A DNA stretch of 44,631 nt from Actinomycetota bacterium (GTDB lineage Bacteria > Actinomycetota > Acidimicrobiia > Acidimicrobiales > CADCSY01). Shown here piece after piece: positions 37,490 through 44,631 of the stretch. The stretch spans positions 1 to 44,631 of the forward strand of contig JAHWJH010000003.1 in assembly GCA_019348555.1 (NCBI GenBank). The letters are read 5' to 3'. Both the position numbers and the translations under genes were made by a program. The notes beneath the pieces are model-generated. The model ran no database searches. It saw nothing but the letters and a program-made list of their open reading frames with translations, and was not told where the DNA came from. The stretch's first letter is position 1. Every line of letters begins with the position of its first letter.

Positions 37490-37708
37490 ATGAGCATCAT
37501 CGACAAGATGAAGGGCAAGGCGGGCGAGCTGGCCCGTACCCACGGCGACAAGGTCGCCGGTGGGCTCGACAAGGCCACCGACGCCGTGAACCGCCGCACC
37601 GAGGGCAAGCACGCCGGCAAGCTGGCCGACATCTCCCAGCGGGCCAAGGCGGCGGTGGACGGCCTGGCCGACCAGGACCGTCGGCCGAAGGGCCCCGAGC
37701 AGGTCTAG
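37490..37708 (+). CDS. Small MT0933-like antitoxin family protein
   Basis: This 72-residue charged protein (IIDKMKGKAGELARTHGDK, then AVNRRTEGKHAGKLADISQRAK) resembles the Rv0909/MT0933 antitoxin-like family of actinobacteria. No toxin gene is adjacent, so an antitoxin role here is doubtful; many such genes are orphans. The ATG has GGGAGGT 4-5 nt upstream, and a -10-like TACGGT is at 37454-37459. The stop TAG interlocks with the ligase stop on the other strand in the tetramer CTAG (37705-37708). Confidence 0.8.
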   Translation: MSIIDKMKGKAGELARTHGDKVAGGLDKATDAVNRRTEGKHAGKLADISQRAKAAVDGLADQDRRPKGPEQV

Positions 37709-38685
37709 GAGCGCTTCGTGTCGCCGGCCGCCAGGTCGGCCGGCGACTTGTCGATGCGGGTGCCCTTGTAGGAGGGGTGGCGCAGGATGCCGGCGTCGGT
37801 CCGTTGCCGGTACTCCACGTCCACCACCAGGCGGGGGACGACGAAGACGGCATCCCGCCGAGGGACCGGCCCGGCGAAGGGGCTCGACGGCGTGACGTCA
37901 CCCGCCAGCTCCCGGCCGAGGCGGGCGAGCTCGGCATCGGTGAAGCCGGTGCCGACGGCGCCCACGAAGTCGAGCGCAGCGTCGGACCGGGGCAGGCCGA
38001 GCAGGAGGGCGCCGATGCGCCCGGCGCGGGAGCCCTCTCCGGGCAACCACCCGCCGACCACGAACTCGTCGCGCGCCACGAGCTTGACCTTGACCCAGTC
38101 GCGCGAGCGGGCGCCGGGGATGTACGGGCTGGCCATCCGCTTGGCCACCACGCCCTCGAGGCCCTGGGACCGGGCGGCGGCGAGGGTGTCGTCGCCGGAG
38201 CCGGGGAACGTCGGCGGCGTGGCCCAGAACGGGCCGGCCAGCGCCAGGGACTCGAGAACCGCCCGGCGTTCGGTCCACGGCAGTGCCAACGTGGAGTGCT
38301 CGCCGACGTGCAGGACGTCGAAGGCCAGCCAGCACGCCGGCACCCGGGCTGCCCGCTCGGCGGCGGTTCGCGGGTCGGCCACGTGCATCCGCTCCTGGAG
38401 GTGCTGGAAGCTCGGCACCCCCCGGTCGTCGAAGGCCACGATCTCCCCGTCGAGCACTGCTGCCTGACGGCCCAACGCAGAACCGATCGCCGCCAGCTCG
38501 GGGTAGGCCACGGTGACGTCACGGAGGTTGCGGGTCTCCAGGCGCACGGCGGCCCCGTCCCAGTGCACCACGGCACGGATGCCGTCCCATTTGAGCTCGA
38601 AGGTGAAGTCGGCCTGACTTGCGGGGTCGGGGAGGGGGCCGGCGGTCGCCAGCATGGGAACGACGTGGGGCGGTGGCCCGGCCAT
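37705..38685 (-). CDS. ATP-dependent DNA ligase (LigD/LigC-type, end joining)
   Basis: This 326-residue ligase has the nucleotidyltransferase motifs in order: motif I FELKWDGIRA (catalytic Lys32), motif III WLAFDVLHVG, motif IV EGVVAKRMASPY and motif V RDWVKVKL, then a C-terminal OB-fold. It lacks polymerase and phosphoesterase domains and corresponds to the ligase module of LigD. Its ATG overlaps the stop of the upstream unknown gene (TGATG), so it is translationally coupled to an AAA-VWA-unknown operon. The NHEJ ku-polymerase pair lies just beyond the MT0933-like gene. Confidence 0.92.
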   Translation of the reverse strand: MAGPPPHVVPMLATAGPLPDPASQADFTFELKWDGIRAVVHWDGAAVRLETRNLRDVTVAYPELAAIGSALGRQAAVLDGEIVAFDDRGVPSFQHLQERMHVADPRTAAERAARVPACWLAFDVLHVGEHSTLALPWTERRAVLESLALAGPFWATPPTFPGSGDDTLAAARSQGLEGVVAKRMASPYIPGARSRDWVKVKLVARDEFVVGGWLPGEGSRAGRIGALLLGLPRSDAALDFVGAVGTGFTDAELARLGRELAGDVTPSSPFAGPVPRRDAVFVVPRLVVDVEYRQRTDAGILRHPSYKGTRIDKSPADLAAGDTKRS

Positions 38686-39440
38686 CACGGCTCCCAGGTA
38701 CGGGCCCACGTGCCGTCGGGCCGGCGGGCGAGGGTGACGGTGGCCACCGCCGGGCGCGCTTCGCCACTGGCCAGCGGTTCCCAGCGCACCGCCCGGGCGC
38801 GCAGTGCCCGGTTCGACGGTGCCAGCTCCAGCACCAGGGCGTCGTCGACCACCGCCAGCCCGCGGGCCCAGACCTCCAACACCCACCGCACGCTCAGGGC
38901 GGCGCTCGCGCGAGCGGTGTAGCGGTCGAGCACGCCGACCACCCGGCAAGCCTGGCCGGGGCGCAGGATCTTCACCTCGACCGCGGGGCTCTGCCCGAAG
39001 CCCAGGCGGTCGGCCCAAGCGGCGGTGTGCCGGCGCACCGGCTCGAGCGCCCGCTGCTGCAGCTGGGCCTGCAGCAGCAGCTCGTGGCCCTCGCCGTAGT
39101 AGGACGACGTCCGCCAGGCGCGCTCCCAGGTGAGCAGCAGGCCGAGCTCGTGGGGCGTGGCCAGGGCGCCGGGCCCCAGTAGCTGTTCGTCGCCGAGCCG
39201 CGCCCGCATCTGGGCGAACAGCTCGGTGGAGGTGGCCCACGTGTGGAGCTGGCGCCACTGGACCAGGATGCGCACGCAGGTGGGCGTCTCCGCGCCCATG
39301 GCCCGCATCGTGCGCTCGGCGGCCAGATCGTGGTCCTCGATCACCACCTGGCCCCTCCGCCAGCTCACCCGGTGCTCGGTGCCGCTGCAGGCCACCGTCG
39401 CGGTCACCGGCCTCAGGTGGTCGCACCACCGGGTGGCCAT
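38685..39440 (-). CDS. Unrecognised 251-residue protein between VWA protein and DNA ligase
   Basis: I do not recognise this cytoplasmic protein. It is Arg/Trp-rich and has no signal peptide or membrane segment. Visible segments include SWRRGQVVIEDHDLAAERTM near the N-terminus, CVRILVQWRQLHTW, and a central helical region (LLTWERAWRTSSYYGEGHE, LLLQAQLQQRALEPVRRHTA). The C-terminal half is strand-rich with VLELAPSNRALRARAVRW. The ATG at 39440 lies 19 nt after the VWA stop, and its TGA overlaps the ligase ATG. The context suggests a partner of the AAA/VWA pair or of the ligase; this is inference. Confidence 0.75.
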   Translation of the reverse strand: MATRWCDHLRPVTATVACSGTEHRVSWRRGQVVIEDHDLAAERTMRAMGAETPTCVRILVQWRQLHTWATSTELFAQMRARLGDEQLLGPGALATPHELGLLLTWERAWRTSSYYGEGHELLLQAQLQQRALEPVRRHTAAWADRLGFGQSPAVEVKILRPGQACRVVGVLDRYTARASAALSVRWVLEVWARGLAVVDDALVLELAPSNRALRARAVRWEPLASGEARPAVATVTLARRPDGTWARTWEP

Positions 39441-39459
39441 GTCGCCAGGAGCCCTGCGG

Positions 39460-40707
39460 CTAGGCAGCGGAGTCGACGTGCACCACGCGGGCCCACGTCG
39501 GCGTGGCCCACACCTGGCCCCCACCGGTGGCGCCGGGGGCACCCACGAGGCCGACGACCACCTCCATGCCCTTGGGCGGCTCGGCCGGCCACGGGGTCAT
39601 GCCGTCGGTCAGCACCACCAGGACCGAAGGCCGGGGGCGCAGCCGGGTGGCGGTCTCGATGCCGACGGCCATGTCGGTGCCGCCCCCGCCCACCAGCTCG
39701 ACGAGCGAGGCGCTGGTCACCCGGCGGGTCGTGTGCACGGCGGCGTCGACGGCGAGCACCCGCAGGCTCGAGCGGCCGACGCCGACGCCACGCAGCAGTC
39801 CCTCCACCTCGGCCAGCACCCGGGCCAGGTCGTCGGCGGTCATGCTGCCCGAGGTGTCGCACAGCACGGCGACCTCGGGCACCGGGCGCTCGAGCGCCGG
39901 GAGCACCACGTCGGGGCTCGAGCCGGCGCGCCGCGACGGCCGGCGGTAGCTGTAGTCGGCCCGGCCGGCCACCGTCGTGATGCCCTTGCGGATCTCGGCG
40001 GCCAGCACCCGGCGCCAGTCGACCCGGGGATCGAGGCGCTCCTCGGCCCACCGCTGCCACCCTGTGGCCACCCGCCCGCGGCCCCCCTTGGCGTAGTCGA
40101 TCACCCGGCTGGCGGTCTGGCAGGCCAGCAGCTCCCGCTCGCCGGGGGGCAGGCCACCGCCGGCGTCGCCGGCCAGCTCCCAGGGACGGGGTTGGGCGTC
40201 GGCACCGCTACCGCAGTCGGGATAGTCGGGGTGGTCGGGCATGTGGAAGTTCCCGAGGCGGAGGTACTCCTCGGCCAGGTGGCCCCGCTCACAGCCCAGG
40301 ACGTCGGGCAGCACCACCTCGCCCGGTAGGCGCAGGTCGGCGTGGAGAAGGTCGTCGTTGATCTCGGCATCGGCGGCCAGCGCCCAGTCCCCGGCCCGGG
40401 CGTGGTCGACGCCCAGGCTGCGGGCCCGGCCGGCATGGTCTCGCAGCAGGTGGCCGGTGTGGTGGACCATCAGGCTGCCGAGCTCGGCCACCGTCCAGGT
40501 GTCGACGACGTCAGGGTCGACGTAGAGACGCCACGCCTCGTCGACCGACGCACCGCCCAGCCCGGGGACCGCCACCACCGTCGAGGCGAACAACGCCGAC
40601 GCCAGGTAGGGATGCCGAGCCGCCGCCCACAGGCGAGCCGAGGCCACCTTGTGGGCGTCGAGGGGCGTGGTGTCGGGCTCGCCGGGGCGCTGCGCAGGAA
40701 CGGTCAC
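39460..40707 (-). CDS. VWA-domain protein with N-terminal metallopeptidase-like (DUF2201) region
   Basis: This 415-residue protein has an N-terminal region with SLMVHHTGHLLRDH, an HHxxH-type motif typical of DUF2201 putative metallopeptidase domains, and a C-terminal von Willebrand A-like domain (~residues 275-415). The VWA MIDAS is intact: DTSGS in AVLCDTSGSMTADD, the GGGTDM Thr and the LTDGM Asp. Such proteins pair with MoxR-type AAA ATPases as chaperone or metal-insertion modules. The GTG overlaps the AAA stop by 4 nt (GTGA). No signal peptide is present. Confidence 0.85.
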   Translation of the reverse strand: MTVPAQRPGEPDTTPLDAHKVASARLWAAARHPYLASALFASTVVAVPGLGGASVDEAWRLYVDPDVVDTWTVAELGSLMVHHTGHLLRDHAGRARSLGVDHARAGDWALAADAEINDDLLHADLRLPGEVVLPDVLGCERGHLAEEYLRLGNFHMPDHPDYPDCGSGADAQPRPWELAGDAGGGLPPGERELLACQTASRVIDYAKGGRGRVATGWQRWAEERLDPRVDWRRVLAAEIRKGITTVAGRADYSYRRPSRRAGSSPDVVLPALERPVPEVAVLCDTSGSMTADDLARVLAEVEGLLRGVGVGRSSLRVLAVDAAVHTTRRVTSASLVELVGGGGTDMAVGIETATRLRPRPSVLVVLTDGMTPWPAEPPKGMEVVVGLVGAPGATGGGQVWATPTWARVVHVDSAA

Positions 40708-41792
40708 ATCAGTCCGGCGTCTTTGAGGAGGGGGGCGAAGAGCTTGACCTCGGCCGGGGCCACGGCGGCCGGCGGGCGGCACCGGGCCAGGGTGCGGGCG
40801 GCCACGGCGGCGACGTCAGGCGTGTGGGCGCCCACCTTGGCCACCACCTTCCAGCCTGCCTGCCATCGGTCGACCGTCGGTCGTGCGGCCACGGCGGCGG
40901 CGACGGCGGACAGGGCGGCATAGGCCCGGTCGCCGCGCTCGGGTACGACGAAGAGGTCGGGCTGGGCCAGGACCGTTTCGGGGTCGGGCAGGTCCATCTC
41001 CTCCTGCCAGAGGAGGAACTCGGTGCCCGGGCCCTGGCCGACCGCCCCGTTCACCAGGGCGGTCGTCACGGCCCGGCCGGCGCCGACGACCCTGGAGGCG
41101 CACGAGAGTCGGGCCGCCATCTCCCAGGTGCGCGGGCTGGGCCAGCCCCGCCCCGCACGGGCGGCGTCGGTCGGCAGGGCGCAGGTGAGCCCGGGGCGTA
41201 CCGACACGAACGCCGACACCATGGCCCGCTCCGCCGCCAGCGCGTCCTGCCAGCCCTCGGGAAGCACGGGGATCACCGGCGCCGGCCATCCACCGACGAT
41301 GCCCTGGGCGAAGACGGCGGCGTCGACCTCCCAGTCGAGGTGGCAGAACCGGTTGGCCAGCGGCGCCGACAGGTCCCAGCCGTCGGCCGCCTGTTCGGGA
41401 GGGTTGGCGGCGGCCACCACGACGACGTCGTCGGGCAGGTCGAGGTCGCCCACCACCCGCTCGAGGACCACGCGCAGCAGCGCCGCCTGCACGGCCGGCG
41501 GCGCGGTGGAGATCTCGTCGAGGAACAGCAGGCCTCGCCCGCTGTCGGCCAGTCGCTCCGCCCACCGCGGCGGCGCGAAGTGCACCACCCCACCGATGAC
41601 CACCGGTAGCCCCGAGAAGTCGGACGGCTCCCGGATGGCGGCGATCACCGTCTCGCACGGCCACCCGGCGGCGTCGGCCATGGCGCGGATGGCCGAGGTC
41701 TTCCCCGTGCCCGGCGCACCCCACAGCAGCACGGGGACACCGGCGGCCACGGCCACTCCGAGGGCCTGGACCGTCGTCTCCTGCCCGCTCAC
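40704..41792 (-). CDS. MoxR-type AAA ATPase
   Basis: This 362-residue AAA+ protein has the Walker A LWGAPGTGKTSAI (residues ~24-36), Walker B GLLFLDEIS and the sensor-like VVAAANPPEQ. MoxR ATPases work with VWA proteins to remodel or activate client proteins. It is the first gene of the operon that continues with the VWA protein, the 251-residue protein and the DNA ligase. The GTG start at 41792 is preceded by TAGGGT at a 6-nt spacing and no Shine-Dalgarno, so the operon mRNA is probably leaderless. Confidence 0.9.
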   Translation of the reverse strand: MSGQETTVQALGVAVAAGVPVLLWGAPGTGKTSAIRAMADAAGWPCETVIAAIREPSDFSGLPVVIGGVVHFAPPRWAERLADSGRGLLFLDEISTAPPAVQAALLRVVLERVVGDLDLPDDVVVVAAANPPEQAADGWDLSAPLANRFCHLDWEVDAAVFAQGIVGGWPAPVIPVLPEGWQDALAAERAMVSAFVSVRPGLTCALPTDAARAGRGWPSPRTWEMAARLSCASRVVGAGRAVTTALVNGAVGQGPGTEFLLWQEEMDLPDPETVLAQPDLFVVPERGDRAYAALSAVAAAVAARPTVDRWQAGWKVVAKVGAHTPDVAAVAARTLARCRPPAAVAPAEVKLFAPLLKDAGLM

Positions 41793-41798
41793 GTTTGC

Positions 41799-41804
41799 AC
41801 CCTA
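41799..41804 (-). promoter_or_regulatory. -10-like TAGGGT for the AAA-VWA-ligase operon
   Basis: On the minus strand TAGGGT is followed by GCAAAC and GTG at 41792. A divergent -10-like TAGCCT for the lipoprotein gene is at 41860-41865, so the two promoters share an ~80-bp gap. Confidence 0.55.
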
Positions 41805-41859
41805 GGGGTTTCGACCTCGAGCCACGCCCAACAGCCGGGGTGGCGACCCTTGTAGTGAG

Positions 41860-41865
41860 TAGCCT
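41860..41865 (+). promoter_or_regulatory. -10-like TAGCCT for the LppM-like gene
   Basis: TAGCCT lies 9 nt before the GTG at 41875, leaving a leader of at most a few nucleotides. Confidence 0.45.
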
Positions 41866-41874
41866 CGTGCGCCC

Positions 41875-42627
41875 GTGGGGCGAACGGCGCGCTGCAAGAT
41901 GGTTCTGCTGTCGCTGCTGGTCACCGTCATCGCCGCCGGCTGCGAGGTCGACGCCCGTGTGGGGGTCGACGTGGCCGACGATGGCTCGGGTCGCGTCGAG
42001 GTGGCGGTGACGCTCGATCCCGACGCCGCAGGGCGGGTCAGCGATCTCTCCGGCCAGCTCCGGGTGGCCGACCTGACGGCCGCAGGATGGGCGGTGTCCG
42101 GTCCGAACACCCGGCCCGACGGCTCGGTGGTGGTCACGGCGACCAAGCCCTTCGCCGACGTCGCCGACGTGTCCGGCGTGCTCGACGAGATCAGCGGGAC
42201 CCAGGGGCCCTTCGGCGGCTTGGAAGTGCGCCGGGAGGGTTCGTTCTTCGCCACCACCTACCACCTGTCCGGCGTCGTCGACCTCACCGACGGCATCGAC
42301 GGGTTCAGCGACGACGGGCTGCGCCGGCGCCTCGAGGGAAGCGGCTTCGGGCTGGCCACCCCTGAGGTCGAGCGGCTCACCGGCGTCCCCCTGGGCGAGA
42401 GCTTCCACGTCGACGTGCGTACCCACCTCCCGGGCCGGCTGGTCGAGGGGCCCCGTGCGCCCGGCGACGGCGAGACGGCGGTGTGGTCGCCGGAGGTGGG
42501 TGAGACCACCGTGGTGGAGGCCCGCTCCCGGCGCTTGCACGTGGCCCGGCTCGCCTGGCTGGCGGGTGCGGTCGTCGCTGCCACGGCGCTGGCGGCGGTG
42601 CTCGGGGCCCGGCGCTGGCGGCGCTGA
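41875..42627 (+). CDS. LppM-like (DUF3153) lipoprotein with C-terminal membrane span
   Basis: This 250-residue envelope protein has a lipoprotein signal: a basic start, a hydrophobic core and the lipobox VIAAGC (Cys23). The mature region alternates short strands (VGVDVADDGSGRVEVAVTLD, REGSFFATTYHLSGVVDLTDG in part), as in LppM of mycobacteria. A C-terminal transmembrane helix (LAWLAGAVVAATALAAVL) and a basic tail would give a second anchor. LppM is linked to phosphatidylinositol-mannoside handling in mycobacteria; the function here is not established. Confidence 0.8.
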   Translation: MGRTARCKMVLLSLLVTVIAAGCEVDARVGVDVADDGSGRVEVAVTLDPDAAGRVSDLSGQLRVADLTAAGWAVSGPNTRPDGSVVVTATKPFADVADVSGVLDEISGTQGPFGGLEVRREGSFFATTYHLSGVVDLTDGIDGFSDDGLRRRLEGSGFGLATPEVERLTGVPLGESFHVDVRTHLPGRLVEGPRAPGDGETAVWSPEVGETTVVEARSRRLHVARLAWLAGAVVAATALAAVLGARRWRR

Positions 42628-42666
42628 GCCGTGCCGCCGGGCACGGTGGCTGTCACACGGTCTGCG

Positions 42667-42672
42667 TACGGT
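42667..42672 (+). promoter_or_regulatory. -10-like TACGGT for radA
   Basis: TACGGT is followed by 7 nt (GAGCGTG) and the ATG at 42680. The ATG directly precedes the conserved N-terminus of RadA, which supports this start. Confidence 0.5.
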
Positions 42673-42679
42673 GAGCGTG

Positions 42680-44014
42680 ATGGGCACCGCCAAGGTCGAG
42701 CACCGCTGCACCGAGTGTGGGACGACCAGCCCCCGCTGGCTGGGCCGGTGCCCGTCGTGTGGCGCATGGAGCACCCTGGTCGAGGCTTGCGCCCCGTCCC
42801 GAGCGGCTTCGGGCACTGCGCTCCTCCCGACCTCCACGGTGGTGCCCATCAGCGCCATCGACCTCGAGGGATGGGGTGCCCGTTCCACGGGGATGGCGGA
42901 GCTCGACCGGGTGCTCGGTGGCGGGCTCGTCCCCGGCTCGGTCACCCTCGTGGGTGGCGAGCCGGGGATCGGCAAGTCGACGCTGCTCCTCCAGGTGTTG
43001 GCGGCGATGGCGGGTGCCGGCGCCCGGGCCCTGCTCGTCACCGCCGAGGAGTCGGCCTCCCAGGTGGGCCTGCGCGCTCGCCGCCTGCGCATCTCGGCCC
43101 CGTCCCTGCACCTGGTGGCCGACGCTTCCCTGCCCTCGGTGTTGGCCCATGTGAGCACGGGCCGTCCCGACGTGGTGGTGATCGACTCGATCCAGACCTT
43201 GTTCGACCCCGAGTTGGGGGCGCCGCCCGGATCGGTCACCCAGGTGCGGGAGTGCGCCCAGCGGTTGGTGGCGGCGGCCAAGGACCACGGCGTGAGCGTG
43301 GTGCTGGTGGGCCACGTCACCAAGGAGGGGTCCCTGGCCGGACCACGGGTGCTCGAGCACGTGGTCGACACCGTGCTGAGCTTCGAGGGCGACCGTCACC
43401 ACGCCCTGCGCCTGGTGCGAGCCGTCAAGCACCGGTTCGGCTCCACCGACGAGCTCGGGCTCTTCGAGATGACCGAGACCGGTCTGGTGGGCGTGCCCGA
43501 CCCCAGCGGTCTGTTCCTCGGCGACCGTCGGCCCGGCGTTCCCGGGTCGGTGGTGGCGCCGATCATGGAGGGTCACCGACCACTGCTGGTGGAGGTGCAG
43601 GCCCTGGTGTCACCCTCGACCCTCGCCCAGCCCCGTCGATCGGCACAGGGCCTCGACCACGGCCGGCTGGCCCTGGTGCTGGCGGTGCTGGGCGCCCGCC
43701 TCGGCCACCGGGGCTTCGCCGCCGCCGATGTCCACGCCTCGGCGGTGGGCGGGGTCCGGGTGGTGGAGCCCGGCGTCGACCTGGCCGTCGCCCTGGCGCT
43801 GGTGTCGTCGGTCACCGGTCACGCCCTGCCCGCCGATCTGGTGGCCTGCGGCGAGGTCGGGCTCGGGGGCGAGCTGCGCGTAGGGGTTCACGCCCAGCAG
43901 CGGCGCGCGGCGCGGCGGCGGGGCTGCATTCCGCGGCGGCGCGTCTCGGTGGTCACGCGCGACCAGCGGTCCCACGCGGCCATGAGCGCCTCGGGGCCGC
44001 GGGTGAGCTCGTAG
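42680..44014 (+). CDS. radA: DNA repair protein RadA, C-terminus replaced at a probable junction
   Basis: RadA is a RecA-like branch-migration helicase. The N-terminal zinc finger CTECGTTSPRWLGRCPSCGAW (read as CxxC...CxxC), the Walker A GEPGIGKST and the RadA-specific KNRFG-equivalent KHRFGSTDELG are present. The Lon-protease-like domain follows up to EVGLGGELR. After about residue 402 (43885) the family sequence stops. The remaining ~40 residues are Arg-rich and do not match the expected AxLGF...VVP ending, although the frame runs on to TAG at 44014. Total length (444) is close to normal by chance. The downstream DNA appears to come from another source, so treat the C-terminus as unreliable. 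Confidence 0.85.
   Translation: MGTAKVEHRCTECGTTSPRWLGRCPSCGAWSTLVEACAPSRAASGTALLPTSTVVPISAIDLEGWGARSTGMAELDRVLGGGLVPGSVTLVGGEPGIGKSTLLLQVLAAMAGAGARALLVTAEESASQVGLRARRLRISAPSLHLVADASLPSVLAHVSTGRPDVVVIDSIQTLFDPELGAPPGSVTQVRECAQRLVAAAKDHGVSVVLVGHVTKEGSLAGPRVLEHVVDTVLSFEGDRHHALRLVRAVKHRFGSTDELGLFEMTETGLVGVPDPSGLFLGDRRPGVPGSVVAPIMEGHRPLLVEVQALVSPSTLAQPRRSAQGLDHGRLALVLAVLGARLGHRGFAAADVHASAVGGVRVVEPGVDLAVALALVSSVTGHALPADLVACGEVGLGGELRVGVHAQQRRAARRRGCIPRRRVSVVTRDQRSHAAMSASGPRVSS
43880..43940. other. Probable chimeric or rearrangement junction inside radA
   Basis: Plus-strand RadA similarity ends here and minus-strand coding-like sequence of another type begins. The zone contains GCGGCG-rich repeats (43906-43945) that could provide microhomology for a misassembly or a recombination. 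Confidence 0.5.
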
Positions 44015-44328
44015 CGCGCACCGCGGGCGGCGCGCTCGGCGGCCAGCCCGGGCACCGGGTCCGCCAGGCGGCCCTGCACGCCGGCGCTTGCCGCCGCGGC
44101 CGCGTTGCCGTTGCCGCTCTTACCATTGCCGTTGCCGCTCTCGCTCGTGCGGGCGACGGTCGTCGTCTGCACGTCGGCGGTGAGCGTCGGCTGGATCCAC
44201 TCGCCGACCGGCGGGAGCTGCTCCTCCTCGGCCTCGCGCGACGGGTAGTTGATCTGCTCCAGCTTACCCACCCGCTCCTCGCCCGCGTCCGCCGCCTGGC
44301 GGAACTGCTCGATCAGCGGCGTCGCCAC
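43888..44328 (-). CDS. Unrecognised minus-strand frame in the right-edge segment
   Basis: This 146-codon frame gives a plausible protein (LIEQFRQAADAGEERVGKLEQ, EEEQLPPVGEWIQP) with a Gly-Asn repeat stretch (SGNGNGKSGNGN). I do not recognise it. It is in the same frame as the upstream partial gene at 44362-44631, separated by a single TAG and 11 codons, so the two may be one broken gene. The last ~20 codons run into the probable chimeric junction in radA and may be artificial. Confidence 0.4.
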   Translation of the reverse strand: MATPLIEQFRQAADAGEERVGKLEQINYPSREAEEEQLPPVGEWIQPTLTADVQTTTVARTSESGNGNGKSGNGNAAAAASAGVQGRLADPVPGLAAERAARGARYELTRGPEALMAAWDRWSRVTTETRRRGMQPRRRAARRCWA

Positions 44329-44361
44329 GCGCTTGAGCGTGCCGTCGGGCTGCCGCTCGAG

Positions 44362-44631
44362 CTAACCGAGCTTCGCAGCAATCCCGGTCAGCGTTTGCCG
44401 AAGCGCGGCGACCCGCTTCGCCGCGGCCGTGTCCGAGCTGGCCGGCGCCAGGCCCGCCGCGAGCGACTGGATGCGGGAGGCAAGCTGCGCGTCGCGCGTG
44501 CCCGACTCCAGCCGCGCTCGCGCCGGCTCGAGCGCCTGCCGAAGCTGCGCGATGGTGCCGGCCGCGAGCCCGGCGCTGCGCTGAAGCTGGTCGAGGTAGG
44601 CGAGCGCCACCACCGGATGATCCGGCCAGCG
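44362..44631 (-). CDS. Partial unrecognised gene at the right edge
   Basis: The frame is open from the window edge to a TAG at 44362-44364 (about 89 codons). The sequence is Ala/Leu/Arg-rich and helical (YLDQLQRSAGLAAGTIAQLR, ALEPARARLESG), perhaps a coiled coil. I cannot assign a family. The 5' end is missing. It belongs to the segment that seems foreign to the contig. Confidence 0.4.
   Translation of the reverse strand, partial: RWPDHPVVALAYLDQLQRSAGLAAGTIAQLRQALEPARARLESGTRDAQLASRIQSLAAGLAPASSDTAAAKRVAALRQTLTGIAAKLG

Noticed and set aside
37490..37708. A toxin-antitoxin pair at the MT0933-like gene
   Set aside because: No toxin-like gene is adjacent on either strand; the neighbours are Ku and DNA ligase.
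40816..43371. An 851-codon minus-strand frame across the AAA, lipoprotein and radA region
   Set aside because: It runs out of frame through the AAA gene and antisense to the lipoprotein and radA; its composition is not protein-like.

Overview
The window is high-GC DNA with dense gene packing and many GTG starts. Gene order and content point to an actinobacterium, most likely of class Acidimicrobiia: topA, tmk-holB, tRNA-Thr with an RsrA-type sigma/anti-sigma pair, tilS-hpt-ftsH-folE-folP-folB-folK, panC-panD-nadB-nadC-coaX-lysS, clpC and radA, plus Ku-dependent end joining. The taxonomic call is an inference from synteny and codon use; no rRNA is present.

Layout. Positions 1-331 hold no convincing gene. 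A tRNA-Ser(UGA) gene and pheA follow on the minus strand. A plus-strand set then runs larB-larC-(MauE/thioredoxin-like fusion). Next come an AI-2E-family permease (-), a hemerythrin protein (+), a membrane-anchored sulfite-oxidase-type molybdoenzyme (-) and a divergent DtxR/MntR regulator (+). From 8.6 to 24.1 kb is a plus-strand housekeeping run: topA, a HugZ-like protein, an MFS transporter, tmk, holB, tRNA-Thr(CGU), a sigma factor with its zinc anti-sigma factor, a 53-residue membrane protein, a zinc metallopeptidase-like protein, tilS, hpt, ftsH, then folE-folP-(PTP-fold pseudoenzyme)-folB-folK. After a convergent unknown membrane protein, panC-panD-nadB-nadC-coaX-lysS forms a CoA/NAD operon with overlapping start and stop codons. 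A polyprenyl synthase (-), clpC (+, with an apparent 2-nt insertion), a VOC protein (+) and a PPOX protein (-) follow.

The region from 35.5 to 41.8 kb is the most distinctive. It has a stand-alone LigD-type polymerase gene and ku. Nearby is a tightly coupled minus-strand operon: MoxR-type AAA ATPase, VWA/DUF2201-like protein, an unrecognised 251-residue protein and an ATP-dependent DNA ligase. A MT0933-like small gene lies between ku and the ligase. The window ends with an LppM-like lipoprotein and radA. The radA sequence loses family similarity near 43.88-43.94 kb, and the last ~0.7 kb looks foreign to the contig (probable chimeric junction).

Four observations stand out. The 3'-terminal A of tRNA-Thr(CGU) is also the A of the sigma-factor ATG. 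A protein-tyrosine-phosphatase-like protein in the folate operon has Asp in place of the catalytic Cys. A -10-like hexamer lies exactly 6-7 nt before the start codon of at least eight genes, which implies widespread leaderless mRNAs. The end-joining ligase is translationally coupled to an AAA-VWA-unknown module.
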